A stretch of 64,000 nucleotides of DNA from Leishmania martiniquensis (GCF_017916325.1 NC_090142.1:297501-361500); one strand, 5' to 3'. Counted from the stretch's first letter, positions 40,080 through 53,400 are shown. Numbers and translations are program-made. Notes: generated from the letters alone by a model not told the origin.

Positions 40080-42446
40080 ATGCGCTACGCTTATCGGTCT
40101 GCTCGCGGTGCCCATGGTGCTGTCGCAGCCACTACTAACAGCAGCAGCTCCCTGTCTCCCGGCACCGTGGAATGCGCCTTGCGGCACTTCAGTGCGCCAA
40201 CGCGCCTATCGCGGTCGCAGCGACCGCTACTGCCAGGGTCGGATGCCACGGCGAATGAGGTGCGTGTCGCGCGATGGTGTCGGAGGCTGTGGGACCTGAC
40301 GCGCAAGTCCGTTGGCAGCGCGGCCTCTGCTCAGCTCACTCCGCAGCACCACCTCGCTTCTGGTAGCTCAGTGGCAGCGCAGCTGTCGTCGCCGTCACCC
40401 ACCCTCGCCAAACTACCGCAGGCCGACGGGAGGGAGGAGGTGACAGGCGAGGCGGTGCTTTACCGCCTGCGCCGCGCCATCCGCGGCGATCAAGGCCGCA
40501 TCCCCGGCGTCATCGTGGAGAGTGTGTGGGCCGCCTTCGACGTGCTTTTACCATCCGCCGTCCAGCACAGCGTCACAGGCGACAGCATCACACCGGCCAT
40601 GGAGGATAACTTCTTCCTGTTTATTTCAACCCTGAACGAGCTTAATTTCGACCTGCAAACAGTAGTGAAGGCGAGCACGCAGTTGATGGCGAAGGTGGAC
40701 GCCTACACAGCCCTGCTGCGGCAGGAAGAGGCCCAGGAAAGGCAGCAAGCAGCAGCCACTGCTGCCTCGGATGCTACACAGGCCGCTATTGATAGAGCGG
40801 AGCTCACGGAGAAGCTCATGAGGGCCAAGGGCGAGGTCATGCAGTACTGCTTCGAGGCCCGCAACGCCGGCTCTCCGCTGTACTACACGTGGCTGTGGCA
40901 CACAGCCTCCATGCCAGATGGTCTGCGGCGGCTCATGCACTTTCGAAAGCTGACCCACTCCTTCGAGAACTTGTGCAAGCGACAGATCCACACTCTCACA
41001 CAGGATCAGAAGCGCTTGCAGTCCTCGTCGGCGCCTGCCGCCGGGGAATCTGCGGCGTCGCCGCCAGCGGTGGTCGCGGACGCCACGGCGCGCCATCGCT
41101 GCGCCGGCGAGCTGGCCAAGTGGCGCAGGCGTCTCGTCGAGGTGGGCCTCATTGATGGTGCCATGTCGCTTATCTTCCACGACTTCTTCTCCAAGGAGTA
41201 CTTGGTGATGGAGGAGCTAACGTGGCTCTCGACGCCGCCGTCGATGCTGGACCAGATCATGCGCGCAGAGTCTGTTCATCCCTTTTTCCGTGGACTCGAG
41301 GACATGCGCTGCCGCCTGCAGCCGGCCCACCACCGTCACCTGTTCGTCTTCCTGCACCCTGCCGTCGTCGAGGAGCCGCTCATCGCCGTGCAGGTGGCGC
41401 TGACGCACGGCATTGCTAGCTCTGTGGACCACATATTGGGTCGCCCTACACCGCTGTCCGACCCGGCGAACACGTCACGGGCGGCTCTCCAACTCCGCGA
41501 GGCGCTGAAGTCGACGGTGGCGGTCGGCTGCGCCGGAGCAGCGGACGATGGCGATGTCAATACAGCCATCTTCTACAGCATCAACTCTGCCCAGAGCGCG
41601 TTGCGCGGCATGGACATGGGCAACCGTCTCATCAAGCGTGTTGTGCAGGAGGTGGAGGGCAACATCAATGCTCGGCGGCAGGCGCGCGGCTTGACGCCAA
41701 TTCGCACCTTCAGCACCCTCTCACCCATCCCACTCTATGTCAAGTGGCTGGCTGACGAGGTGGCCGTGCTGGTGGCTGCTGCTGCTGCCACAGCAACTAC
41801 AGCGACCGCGTCGACGATGGCGAGCGGCATCTTTGGCAAGCAGATTTCTGCAACCGAGGAAGAGGTGCGCTACTTGACGCCGCTTCGAGAGGCCGTTGTG
41901 GGCTACGCCAAGCGGCACCCCGACGTGCTGCCGGAGGAGGCGCGCGCAGTAATTTCGGCGGCAACTGCTGGTAGCAGCGGCAACAACGACCACGCAACCG
42001 AAAATATAGCGGTACTGCAGTACTTCGTGCGCCTCCTCCAGCGTGCACCTTCTGCTTCCTCGTTGCCGGGGGGTGGCTGCGCAGCGCTCGCTGCGGCCAG
42101 CTCCTTCACACAGGAGCGCCAGCAGCCTTGGTGGATGGACCATGTCTTCACGATGGCTCTCGAGGCGCCCCTGCTGCGCTCCGTGGCCACGTACCTGTGC
42201 ACCGCCAAGCGCAGCGGTGATGGCCGTATTCTTGACCCGGTTGGCAACTTCCACGTGTCTAACGGCGCCACCGTTTATCGGCTGAACTTCCTCGGGAACA
42301 CCACCCCGAAGGCCAGCCGTGAGAGCGCCTGCGTCATGGTGAACTACTGGTACGACCTGCCAAAGGTTTCGGCCAACGCCGCGCAGTACGAGGTGAGCCA
42401 CATCGTGTCCCTCGGTGAGCCAATCAGGGCGCTGCTGGACAGCTGA
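40080..42446 (+). CDS. MCD: Malonyl-CoA decarboxylase (788 aa)
   Basis: Converts malonyl-CoA to acetyl-CoA and CO2. The C-terminal catalytic fold is of the GNAT-like MCD family. Recognisable blocks: helical N-terminal domain with AMEDNFFLFISTLNELNFDL; SVHPFFRGLEDMRCRL (H400); the AIFYSIN block (about 495-502) then GNRLIKRVV; TFSTLSPIPLYVKWL; and GNFHVSNGATVYRLNF with H725, the position of the conserved catalytic-type His. The protein is about 300 residues longer than the human enzyme (about 490), from a Ser/Ala-rich N-terminus, an Ala-rich insertion near 405-440 of the catalytic half and Gly-rich loops. The N-terminus (MRYAYRSARGAHGAV) is Arg-rich and lacks acidic residues, suiting mitochondrial import. 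The C-terminus is LLDS, so there is no SKL-type peroxisomal (glycosomal) signal. The family is certain; location is inferred. Confidence 0.95.
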   Translation: MRYAYRSARGAHGAVAATTNSSSSLSPGTVECALRHFSAPTRLSRSQRPLLPGSDATANEVRVARWCRRLWDLTRKSVGSAASAQLTPQHHLASGSSVAAQLSSPSPTLAKLPQADGREEVTGEAVLYRLRRAIRGDQGRIPGVIVESVWAAFDVLLPSAVQHSVTGDSITPAMEDNFFLFISTLNELNFDLQTVVKASTQLMAKVDAYTALLRQEEAQERQQAAATAASDATQAAIDRAELTEKLMRAKGEVMQYCFEARNAGSPLYYTWLWHTASMPDGLRRLMHFRKLTHSFENLCKRQIHTLTQDQKRLQSSSAPAAGESAASPPAVVADATARHRCAGELAKWRRRLVEVGLIDGAMSLIFHDFFSKEYLVMEELTWLSTPPSMLDQIMRAESVHPFFRGLEDMRCRLQPAHHRHLFVFLHPAVVEEPLIAVQVALTHGIASSVDHILGRPTPLSDPANTSRAALQLREALKSTVAVGCAGAADDGDVNTAIFYSINSAQSALRGMDMGNRLIKRVVQEVEGNINARRQARGLTPIRTFSTLSPIPLYVKWLADEVAVLVAAAAATATTATASTMASGIFGKQISATEEEVRYLTPLREAVVGYAKRHPDVLPEEARAVISAATAGSSGNNDHATENIAVLQYFVRLLQRAPSASSLPGGGCAALAAASSFTQERQQPWWMDHVFTMALEAPLLRSVATYLCTAKRSGDGRILDPVGNFHVSNGATVYRLNFLGNTTPKASRESACVMVNYWYDLPKVSANAAQYEVSHIVSLGEPIRALLDS

Positions 42447-44375
42447 TGGAGAGCGGCAGTACTGGGAAGGCCTGCCGGCGCTTCTTCGCCCCCCCCTTCC
42501 CCCTCCCTTCGCTGTTTCGCCACCCACGTTCGCGAGCGCACACGCCGCAGCAACGACTCCGCCTCTTCGGCGGAGTGAGCACATTTCCCTTCGGCTTCCT
42601 CCTTTGCGAGAAGGACTCTTCCGACACATGTGAATGATACGTAGACAGCGCTGCCATGCGCGCAACAAGTTGGTGTGACAGCCCTCGTACCCCCTTTCTC
42701 GCGCACGCACGCACGTGTGCCTACCACGGAGGGGGCCGCGCCTGAGAAAAGAAGAGGTATGGGGAGCGGATAGAAGAGAGAGCGAGGGGGGAGGAAAGCA
42801 GCGCACGGCAACGCCGCGGCGAAGACCGAGGCCGACAGCGCGGCCGCTCGCAGACAGGCAATCGCACGCATCGCCAGCTCTGCTTCTCGCTCCTGTCGTG
42901 GCCATGCTTCACCTGTGCGACCCCTTCTTCTTGCCTCTTTCACTCCCTCTCAGCCGAACCTCTTCCCGTTGCCGTACCCCTTCGTCGGTCTCCCGTGCCA
43001 CGCCATCCGCGCAACGAAGTAAACGCACGCATCTTCTCGGGTCAGCGCACAACGCGTACGTGCAGGGAAGCGCGCAAGATGTGTGGCTCGTTGTTGTGGG
43101 CACTCGTGTTGCCACTCTCTCTAGGCGTCTGTGCTTCTCCTCTGCGTTGTGTCAGTGAACCGTCATCGGACCTTCTCTTACATCTGCTTCCCTTTATCAC
43201 GCATGCGCACTTCGCAGAGTGCCGCCGATTTGGTCAACCCCCCCACTACAGCTCTCCTTTTCGCACGCCGCCTGTGGTCCGCCCCGCGTACGGGCTGCAC
43301 ATTCGTTGGTGTTTGCGGGCGGCGGCGGCGGGGAGAGGCCGAGCTGGGCTGGACTGGCGGCTGTGTTGCAGCGACGTGCGCTCGTGTGAATACTTCTATT
43401 CCCTCGCGATGAGTCGTGCGGGCGACTCGGCAACGTATGCTCATTCGCCGCTGCTGCGTGACGGCCCTGCTGAGTGTTTCCCTGACCCTTACGCCTGCGT
43501 TATGGATGGGGGGTGAAATTGCAGCAGGGCGAGTGGCGCCGGGGCAGTGCTGGCCTGTCTCCGGTTCCTCGGCAGAGTCACCGCAGGGCAACAGATGCGA
43601 GTGCGCGGTGGTGGCACGCGCGTGTATCACCTCTGATGTGTGTGCGTGTGAGCGCTTCTATTCTTGCCTGCGTGCCTGCCGCCCCGCCAGGGAGGCCGCT
43701 GTATGGCATACGCGACCTCGTGCGTGCCGAAGACAGTGCCTGCGCTCGCCCTCGCCGCTTCCGTTTTGTGTGCATGCGCGCCTCCTTGTGCGCGTGCAAT
43801 GCTGCCTCCCATCCCCCCTCCTCTCCTCTCCGCCTCTTCACCCTTCCGCTGCTCGCACACGAATCTTTTCCTTCGCCGCCGCCGCCCTGCACTTCATCCC
43901 TTCCATGCACCTCCGGCTGATTCCTCACACTGGCGCAGCCACCTCAACGACCAACACTGTCGCCTGCCAACGCGCGTGCATGCCCAACTGTGGAGTGAGC
44001 GAAGCGTCTCTGCATGTACACTAGGCGCATCTTCCACTGCTTCCTCCCTCACCGCCACACACGCATACACAGACAAGCACACGCACTCCCACCAGCGCTT
44101 ACAGACAAGTAGGCGTTCCACTGCCCCCATCCCATCGAGCCCCCCCTCCTCTCCCCCACCGCTCTTTACTTTGACGGCAGCGGCGGCTCATTGTGCCTTT
44201 CTCCCGACGTCTTTTTGGCCCCTTCTCCTGCTTGCCCTCATCTTCGGTACTGCTCCCTTGGCGAACGGGACGCACGGCCCAAGTCGGTGGATGCGTGCGG
44301 GAGGGCGCTGGCGCCAACAGTCACGCGCCCGCTGCGAACGCGAGGAAAGCAGCCGACGTCAAAGGAAGAGCGCCC
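42447..44375. other. Intergenic spacer (1.9 kb)
   Basis: C/T-rich with mixed-composition patches. One frame from 43079 begins with a signal-peptide-like stretch, but codon bias is weak and no acceptor is obvious; it is not called. The last 200 nt carry splice signals and a possible upstream ORF of the giant gene. Confidence 0.6.
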
Positions 44376-44491
44376 ATGTCCTTTGCCGCCGCCGCTGCCA
44401 CCTCCGTCTCGCCGTTGCAAGCCGCTGCCGGCGCGGCGGCCATCGCGTCTGCTCGCCCAGCAGCCTCAGGTCTTGGAAGCACCTCGCATGA
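44291..44491 (+). promoter_or_regulatory. Possible overlapping upstream ORF of the giant EF-hand/WD gene
   Basis: An ATG at 44291 lies 8 nt after a candidate acceptor AG (44282-44283) that ends a C/T tract of about 65 nt. Its frame differs from the main CDS and runs past the main ATG (44376) to a stop at 44489-44491. Acceptors at 44302-44303 or 44319-44320 would remove it. If retained it should reduce translation of the main ORF. Confidence 0.3.
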
Positions 44492-47400
44492 GACCCAGAT
44501 GGGGCCTGTAGCGCCCGCTGAGGCAGCGCTGAAGTCGCGTCTCGCTCCGCTGCCATTGCCCTCGCACGACGAGACGACCGCCTTCGAAGGAGGCAACCAA
44601 AAGCGATCACAAGACCTTTCTAGGACGTCCTTGACAGCGGTGCCAGCAGCAGTGGCGCTGCCGCCGAGGCCTTTGCCGTCTTCTGCGTTGCACTCCTTGG
44701 CCTCTGCTGCGCCCCTGCCGCCGTCGCCGCTCGCGCGACCAACAAAGAAGACGCTCAAAGAGGACGGCGATGGCCGTTCCGCTAACGTCTTTGGTGGAGC
44801 CTCGCTCTTCCGTGAGTGGTCCACAAACGCGGCGCTGCTTGATAAGGTCCTGAGCACGCCGTTCTTTGACCTGCTTGCTGAGGGCGCGGGGAGCACGGCT
44901 GAGGCAGGGCCGAGGCCTGCGGCGGCAGCAGCGATGAGAGCAATACCAACAGCACTGCCGGCAGTGTCACCTCTCGACCCTCCGCTCTCAAGTGCGATTT
45001 TCACCACCTCCTCCGCTCTGGCGGACACCGCACCAGGAGTGGAGGTGGACGCTCCTGCCTGGAAGTCATCGCATCGTGTCGTCCCACTCACCACCACCGA
45101 TGCGCAACGGCAGCCAGAGCCGGTGGCGCCAGTGCACGATCCGACATTCCAGTCGGTGACTCTGCCTACTAGCGATGCACCGGTGCCGTCTATTCTCCTC
45201 ACGGCTCTTGCAGACATGGATGCGCTGCAGCTGTCTTTCTGCGCGCACACATCCGTCACCCCAGTGAAAGGTCACCTTGCTGAATTCAAGCGACTCGTAG
45301 CGGCCTCGATGCGGTCAGAGCTGAAGCATGAGCGTGAGCGACCGCGCGCGGGGAACTTTGCGGCAGACGAACAAGCAGCCGGCGCTGTGCCTGGGGACGT
45401 TCCTGCTGACCAGAGCACAGCCGCCGAAGAAGGCGAGAAGGTGGGCGGCGCTCTTCTGGGCCGCCCTGACGTGGCAAGTGATCCTGCCCCCATCGCCAGC
45501 TCCCCGCAGGCGCGCGACGCGGCCGCACGGGCGGCGTTACGCGCCGCGCACGGGTTTCTCTATGGTAATGAAATGGTACCCATCGGCGTCCCGGCAGTGC
45601 ACTTGAAGCGCGCTCGCCGAGAGTGGATTGTGCGGTACCGCATTGAGCACGTTCAGCCGCGTCTACAGAAGTCCCAGCGACGCCGGTACGAGGCATGGGT
45701 GCAACAACAGCAGCTTAAGGGCTTCACCGGCGGCGGCGGCGGCACCGGTGATGGCGCTTTTCAACACGGCGCGTGTGCCTCGCCGAGTGCCATGACAGCT
45801 GCTTCTCTGTATGCGGGGGTGCAGCCTTCTTATTGGCGGAGCGTTTCAATGAAGCAGCGAAGCTGTGTGTCCGCCATGCAGAACGCGACCCACCCTGCCT
45901 CTGGCGATTCGCCGCCGGTCCAAGTAAATCGGGCTCCTGGCACTCACGCCTTCATCCCGCCGCCAGCACGTCGACCGTTGTCGCCCAGTTCCGCACGGTG
46001 CGCCGCGCCAGTGCACTCTCGATCGCCAGCGAGGGCAGCGAGGGAGCCGGTGTTGTACACGGCAGCGTGGGAGGTGGACCTTTACGACGATCTCGGCTTG
46101 GCTGTGACAGCGGAGCAGCGTGACATGATGGCGCACCAGGCAACGTCGCGCACGGCTGTAGAGGCGATGGGGCTGGAGAAGGCAGGGTCAGAAGGTCTTG
46201 CATCGCAGCCGCTGCTTCTGTCGACGTCAGCGGCTGACGCTCCTTCTGCCTTGGCGACGACGCTCTCGGCGCCGCCGCTGCTGCTCGACCGCGCTGGCGA
46301 CCTCACCCAGATGCAGCTCACCCTCCCCGTCTTTGTGTATGTGGTGGGCCGCTACTTATTCGTGGCGCACTACGCCGCATACTTCCCAGCGGGATTGTTC
46401 AGCCGCGCCCTCATCGACCCTTTCTACTTCCCAGACGCAGTGCAGTGCACACCTGAGTACGCGCTGCGCGCGGCTCCTGCTCTGCGGCGGGAGGCGCAAC
46501 GCGTGTATATTGACTATGCCACGCAGCTGGCGGACGTGCACCGCTGCTTCCCTGACCGTGCGGACTCAACAGAGGTGCCGCTGCTGCCGACGGACATGTT
46601 TCACCTGTGGGAGCTGCTCTGCCCGCCGCAGCGGCAAGACGTCGCGGGGCGGTGGAGCCCCGTTCCGTGGGGACATCTGATGCCTGAGGAGGAGGAGGCA
46701 CTCCTTGAAGAGGAGTTCAGAAGTGCGGCGGAGGCGGTTCGGGGGTCCGGCGGCAAGCGCGCCCTTTGCGGGGAATCGCTGCTACGGTACCCGTACGCCC
46801 GTGCGGTGCGGCAAATCTATCGGCGGCGGCTCCAGCAGCTCGCCCAGCACCCAACTCTGGTGGCTGAGGTCCACCGTGTCCTTGCCCAATGCGAAGACGT
46901 CGCCGTGCGGTTCTTCATGGCGATAGACATGGATCAGAAGGGATACATCACGTGGGAGGCCTTCACCAACGCCCTCATTGAGGAGGCAGACGTGCAGGAT
47001 CATCACCGCAAGGTGCGTGAGCGGGCGGCGAATCTGACGCGCACCAGCGCCTCGGTATTCGACCGGTACATGGTTGAGCCGCTCGCCCCAACGCTCGTGC
47101 GGCTCGGGTACACGGGCAAAGTCTTCGAGGTGCGACACAGCCCTTCACTCGTCATGCTGGAGGGGGCCACCGACTACGCCGTGTGCGACGGCACGCAGCT
47201 GGGCAGCATTCACCAGCGCTTTCTCGTGCGGCCCATAGAGGTACTGAGCAAGGATCTCGAAGGGGAACCCCGCGACGCTTTTGGCCGGCTCATCCGAGGC
47301 TCCAGCGGCGATCTGGACAGCGGCGGCAGCGACAAGGTGGGCGACACACGCAACGCCCCCTCGGCCACTGGCGCTGCTGGCTACGACGAGGAACTTCGAC

Positions 47401-50400
47401 AGCGGCCGTGGCGCAACAATCAGCGGCCCCCACGAGTGTATGTCCGCTACGAGGACGGCCGCCGGCTGCAAGATTTGACGGCGCTGAACCTGCTGCAGAA
47501 GCTGAGCACCTCCTCGGCGACGGGGGCCAGCGCGGCCGGAAGAGAAGAGGCTGGCGAGGGCGAGGAGGGGGGCGAGCTCACAAGCGCGCGAGCACACCAG
47601 CCGTCCAAGGCTGTCTTCCTCGAAGGCATCTTGGCTGTCGAGGATGTCGCGCCGTGCGTGCCGTGGCCGGTGTTTGTGGCACAAGGCAGCGACATGCTGC
47701 TGCGGCTGTACGGAACCAACCGGGCTCTTCAAGCGTTGCCGGAGGCAGGTGTCGTGCGGTGCACGGAGGCGGTGGCAAGCATGGAGTGGGCTGCCGGCGG
47801 CCGTCGAGAGCGACGCTCCAGTGACAGCAGCAGCTCCGCTCCATCTGCCGGAGTGGGGGATAGCGGGTGCGGCGAGAGAAGAGGTCATGGGCGCCACGGT
47901 GCGGTGCCCAGTGACCGCGTTTTCTCCTCTGCCGGCGCGTCTTCGCCGCCGCCGCACCGGCGGACGCATCGTGGCCGCATCTCCGTGCAACGTCAGGAGT
48001 ACCTGTTGCTGGGCACCCGTAAGGGCACAATTGTTCTAGTGGACCTCTACACCCTACTGAGTCGCGTCCCGCGCCTCGCGACTCTCGCCGGCGTCCACGG
48101 CGGCAGCGCCGTTGGGGGGGAGGCGAGTGGCAGCGGAGATGGCGACAGCATGGGCGAGCTGGGAGACAACATGGAAGTGCTGAATGCGGTGAGGGCCGCG
48201 AGCGGCGCCATGCAGCCCGTATCCGAGCGTATCGGCAACTCCGAGAGCGCGTGGACAGGCTACCGCGCCCTCGCGCAGCGTACGTACTACAGCGAAATCG
48301 GCCCATTCGTCGTTGACACGCGACAGGTACACATGCCTAATACACTTGTGTCCTCCGTCGTGGCCGCGGCCACCAGCGGTTTGGTGGTCTCCAGTGGGCT
48401 CGATGGAGATGTCTTCACAATGCGACTGGCCTACCCCCCTGCGTGGCTCATGGGCACCGGGACGCCGCGAACACCGCGCGGCGGCGCTGCAGGTGTCGGG
48501 TCCGCCGTCGCCGAGATGGGCCGCCCGCTGGTGCGCATCGAGGTTCTGCACCGTATGCGTGTGTGCGACAGCGGTGTTCGGTGCGCCCTGCCCATCCCGT
48601 TTCTTTCCATGCTCGCCGTGCAGACGGCAACGAACAGGGTGTACCTTTACCACACCTCGGTGCTGCCAACGGCGCCAGCGCTGGTGGATGGCGGTCGTGG
48701 CGACGCGGCATCCACTCAGGTGCCCCCCGCAGTCCCCGCAGCTTCCTTAGCGCCACAGGGTGCGCCGGAGGTCACTGGGACGGCGGGTGGCTGTGACTTA
48801 CCCCCCGTGTCTGCTGCGGCTTCAGCGACGCTGCCGCGGTTAGAGTTGTACGACGCCGCCGCGCCGCATCTCGGCAGCATCGTCGCCATGATGGTGGTGA
48901 AGGAGCTCGACCAGCTCATCACAGTCGACAGCAGCAGCTACGTGAAGGTGTGGTCGCTGCGGCAGACGCATCCGCTCACCTCCTTCTACGCATGGGCGCC
49001 GCTCGACGCCGCTAACAGCGGCAACGGCGTCGGCGAAGCGGGGCGGCCGACAGGGGGGGTACCCCGAGGTGGCGTCGCTGTGCACCGGGGTACTAATAGC
49101 TTTGGTATAGGCCCATCGGCTTACGGTGTTCCCACCGCCCCATCTGCGCTTCTCCGGACGACAAAGAGCAGCATCGAAGCTGGTTACGAGGCGGCTGAGT
49201 ATCGCCTGCAGCCGTGCCGCAGCGCCGCGTACAACTACGCCGATCGACAGCTCTTTGTCATGGGCAGCAACAACGCCGCCCACTGCTTCTTCTTGAGTGG
49301 CCAGTCGAGCGTGCGGGCGCACACTGAACCGCTGCGGGTGCTGTTGGTTGACACGTCGACGGGCTTGCGGCTGGGCCGCGTCCCTCGTCGTCTTATCAGT
49401 CTCAGCAGTGCAGACTGTCGACTGTGGTCACTGCTCAGCGGCGCCATGGAACTTGGCATCCGGGCAAACAGCGCCGAATACCGTCACCTTTGGGACCACC
49501 GGCTCACCAGCAGCGTGCGAGGCAAATCTCAGTCCCCCAAGCCGAGAGAGCAGCAGCGACTGGAAACGAAGGGTGGCCGAAGTGCCGCGCGCCCTCGGCC
49601 GACCTATTCCAAGCGCACGCACAGCACTCCGGACTTCGCTACCCTGGAAGTCGCATCCTCCTCTGCCACGACGACGGGCGAGCCGCAGCGCCTGCTGCCG
49701 CCCTCGGTCGACGACGTCATGCGAGCGGTGACGGCGCGTCTGTCGAGCAGCCAGTGCAACTCGTACCGCCGCCCTGCCAGGTGGAGCGCTGCAGCGACTG
49801 CGTTGGGTCGGCGCAAGGAAGCGGCAGGGGATGTCACCACGCCTTCACCTCAGCTACTTACAGCGGTGAAGCATCCTCACAGTAGTGCGGCGGCCCTCGG
49901 CAGCAGCAGCGGCACTGGGGGCGCTGCCGCAGGCCACGGCGACGGTGCTGACGATAGCGCAGATGGGCTGGTGACGAGCGCGCTGCGTGATCAGAACCTG
50001 CTACTGAGCGAAATTCGGTGCGCTTGTCTTGGCCCTCGTGGTGAGTGGATCGCCTACGCGCTGCTGCACGGCGACGTGCGGCTGCACCGTGGTGACTCAG
50101 GACGCCTGCTGCACACCTTCACCACCACCCCGCCATCTATAGAGGATTTGGTTGAGGCGGCGCTACAGTACCAACACCTCTTTACCTTGATTGCCGCCGC
50201 GCCTGCACTACCGCAGATGCCGTCGTCACCGGACCTGCTGATCAGCGGGAGCGCTGCTGCCGCCGCCAGTGGCATGCCCGCTGGCATGGGTACGACCTGT
50301 GGCGTTGGTGGTGGTGGCGGTGGCACCAGTGGCTCACCCACCCCACTTGTACCGCTAGCGTCATCAGCGACAGCGCGAATGTCCCCGGTCACGTACGCAA

Positions 50401-53400
50401 AGGCGGTTGCGCTTGTTCTGCAGCAGCTTCTCGCATCCACGACCCGTGCTACCGACGGCACCGGCGTGCCCAACGACGGTGACACTCGCGTGAGTCGCAA
50501 TGTGCACCGAGAGCCGCTGCACATGCTCTACCTCGACGCCTCGCAAGAGCTGCTCGTCGCCTACGCGGATGGTTTACTCCGCTGCTTCACATTGCTCGGC
50601 CACTCCAGCACCGCGGCGCGCCTGATCGTGTCCCGAACGCTGATAAACCGTGCTCTAATGCAGGCGCAGCGTGCGCTGGCGCCATGCAACCGCCACGCCA
50701 ACGCCGCCCCACCCCCCACCGTGGCAGTCGCCGCCTTTCCGCAGGAGAAATCGCCGGCGCTGGTCGAATGCCTCTCTGCTGTTGCGCTCCAGGAGCCTCT
50801 CCTCGCCGGTGCCCGCGACGACGGCGGCCTCGCTGGCGCGGAGGCGAGTGAGGATCGCCGTTGCGCTGCAGGGACTAGCGACAGCGCCAGGCCTCTTTCG
50901 CGGGTCACACGTAGAGGCGGCGGCGCAGTGGTGCAGCTCAACATGCCGAATGCGACGGAGGCCGTACCCGCCGCTGCTGCCGCCCCGCCGTTGCCTGCGG
51001 CAATACCGGCGGATGCGGTGCGCGCCGTTATGGCTTCCCTATCCACGCGCCAGATAGAGCCCGACGTGGTGCTTCTCGCCACTGCCAGCCCGCCACTCGG
51101 CCTCGTCTGTCTCGTCCACGTCAGCGGCCTAATTTGCGTGCTGGACGTGCAGGCGTACAGTGAGAATAGCGGCGGTGCGCGGATGTGTACGACGCCGGAC
51201 AACGCTGACATGATGAGCGGCGAGGTCAGCGGTGGTGGTGGTGGGGGGAGGCAGATGGCAAGCGGGCGCGGACGCGCTTATGCCGGCGTTGTTGTGCATT
51301 GCTTCATGACGACGGACGAGGTGACGGCAGCAACGTTCCTCGGCGCCTATCCTTGCCTTGTACTGGCGGATCGGCAGCGCCTGCTTTCCTTTCACCTCAT
51401 GAAGGGCTCGAGCTTGCTTGCGCTACTGGGCGAGTTCGCTGAGGAGTTCGCGAAGGATGCAGCAGCGCACGCTGAAACCAAGGCGAACCTCAGCGTCACG
51501 GCGGAGCGAGCGCTGAAAGGTGCGTGCAGTACAACGGATGGCGGCTCTACCGCGTCGTCGCCATGGCTGCCGCCATCGAATGTGGAAGCAGATACAGGCG
51601 CAGAGCAGGGGATCAGTTCCGCAGCAGCAAGCTCAACGCTGGTGTGGAGCGTCTCCATCGACGACACGTGTGCGTCGCGACGCTCGCTGGGCACCGTGAC
51701 GGCTCTCACATTCGATGCCCTCTACGCCACCGTGTACGCCGGCACGTCTCAGGGCTTCGTTGTGTCGTACCTCGTGCGGCGCTTTCTCTCTGCGTTTCAG
51801 CTGACCCCGGTGGTTCTCCAGGGCGCGGACGGCGTGGCTGCCTCGACCTATGCAGCAGAACTGCAGCGCGCCCTCGTGACGGCGCGTGCCGGAGCGTGGC
51901 CGTGCAGCGCGGGAAGCAGCAACTTCGTACAGAACTATCTGCGCGTAGTTTTCGACGTCCCGCCCACGGTGGCAGCGCAGGTGAAAGAAACGTGCCTTCA
52001 AGGTTGGCGCAAGCGCCACATTGGCTCGAGTGACAGCCCGTCAACGACCGCGACAGGGCTGAGCCTACCACCAGAGGAGCTCGGCGGTTTCGTTGGCGTG
52101 TACAGGAGCCACCGAGACCTCTTCCACGCCGCACGGCGTGACGTTAGCGGTAACCAGCGCAGCGGCGGTGCCAGCGACACGTCCGCGGCGGCACCGCCGC
52201 AGGCCGTTGACGTGTGCTCATCTGGTGAGGCCCTCATCGCCGCGGCGGTGCTGCACGATGCTGTGACGCGCATGATGACCGTTGCCTCGGCTTGCACCAC
52301 CAGGAAGAAGACGTGCTCAGGCGCCTCCGCGGCACCAAGTGAGACGCGGCCGTGGTGGTGCACGCCCGAGGGGCGGAGCGTGCAGGAGTACGTGGCGCGC
52401 AGGTGTGGAGGCGACACGGCCCGAAGCGACATGGTCCAGAGCCCCGGGGCTGCCTCCACGAGTGCTGCCCGTCTCCGCTTGTCGTCAGACGTCGACCCGA
52501 GCCGCGCCGACCCGGACGAGTTGGAGCTGGATGCAGAGGGAGTGCAGCTGCTGCGTGAGTGGGCCGCCGCGGCGCTGAGCGAACACCGCCGCTGTCAGCA
52601 TCGCCACGCGAGCGCCGCAGAGGCGCTATGGAATAGGCGCCAGCTGCAGCGGGACCCTTTCTCCCCTGCCCTCAGGGGCACTCAGAGCGGCTTGAGCACT
52701 CCCTCCAGCAGAAGCGGCCGCAGCGGTAGCGGGCTTACGGCACTGCCGCTGGTGCCAACGTCAGCCGACGACCGCGACGCCTCCGCTGGCGGCACCAGTG
52801 CTGTTGCTGCTGCTGCTGCTTCAGGAGGCGTCGCCGCCACGACGGCCTCGGAGGCGACCACGGTGCAGCAGATCGCGGAGGCTCTCGTGCAGGAGGTGCA
52901 GAAGGAGCTATTCCTTGGCGCGGAAGCCCCCGCGGCAATCTCGGCCGCCAGCGCCAGCGCTGTCTCGGTACCTGCGCTCACCACACCCATCGAGACTCCG
53001 CCGCATCCTATCACGGACGCCTGGGTTGAGTGCCTTTTCACCAGGCAGGCAATGTGTACCACCAGTCGCTCCCCGCTGTGCTTGCTGACGACACCTGCGA
53101 TGCTCGAGCGAGCCCGGCGAGAGCAGCAAGACCGTCGAGGGCGGATGGCTGCCACTGCAGCAGCAGCTGCGTGCAGCGCAAGTGGCCGTGGGGGGGCTGT
53201 GCTTCCGGAGTGGGACTCCTACGTTGAGGGTGCGTTGCCCGACTACCTCGCCGACATTCTTAAGCACCCGAGCCAGGTGCTGACTGAGGTGGAGCGACAG
53301 GCGCTTCAGCAGCACTCCATCGCGGCTCTGCAGTGTCGACGTAACGGCTACCTCTGCGTCGGTCACGCCGACGGCAGTGTGACCCTGTGGACGCCGTACG

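Noticed and set aside
43079..43516. Short plus-strand ORF beginning with a signal-peptide-like hydrophobic stretch
   Set aside because: Third-position GC bias is weak, the rest of the translation has no recognisable feature, and there is no clear acceptor just upstream. Possible but not supportable.
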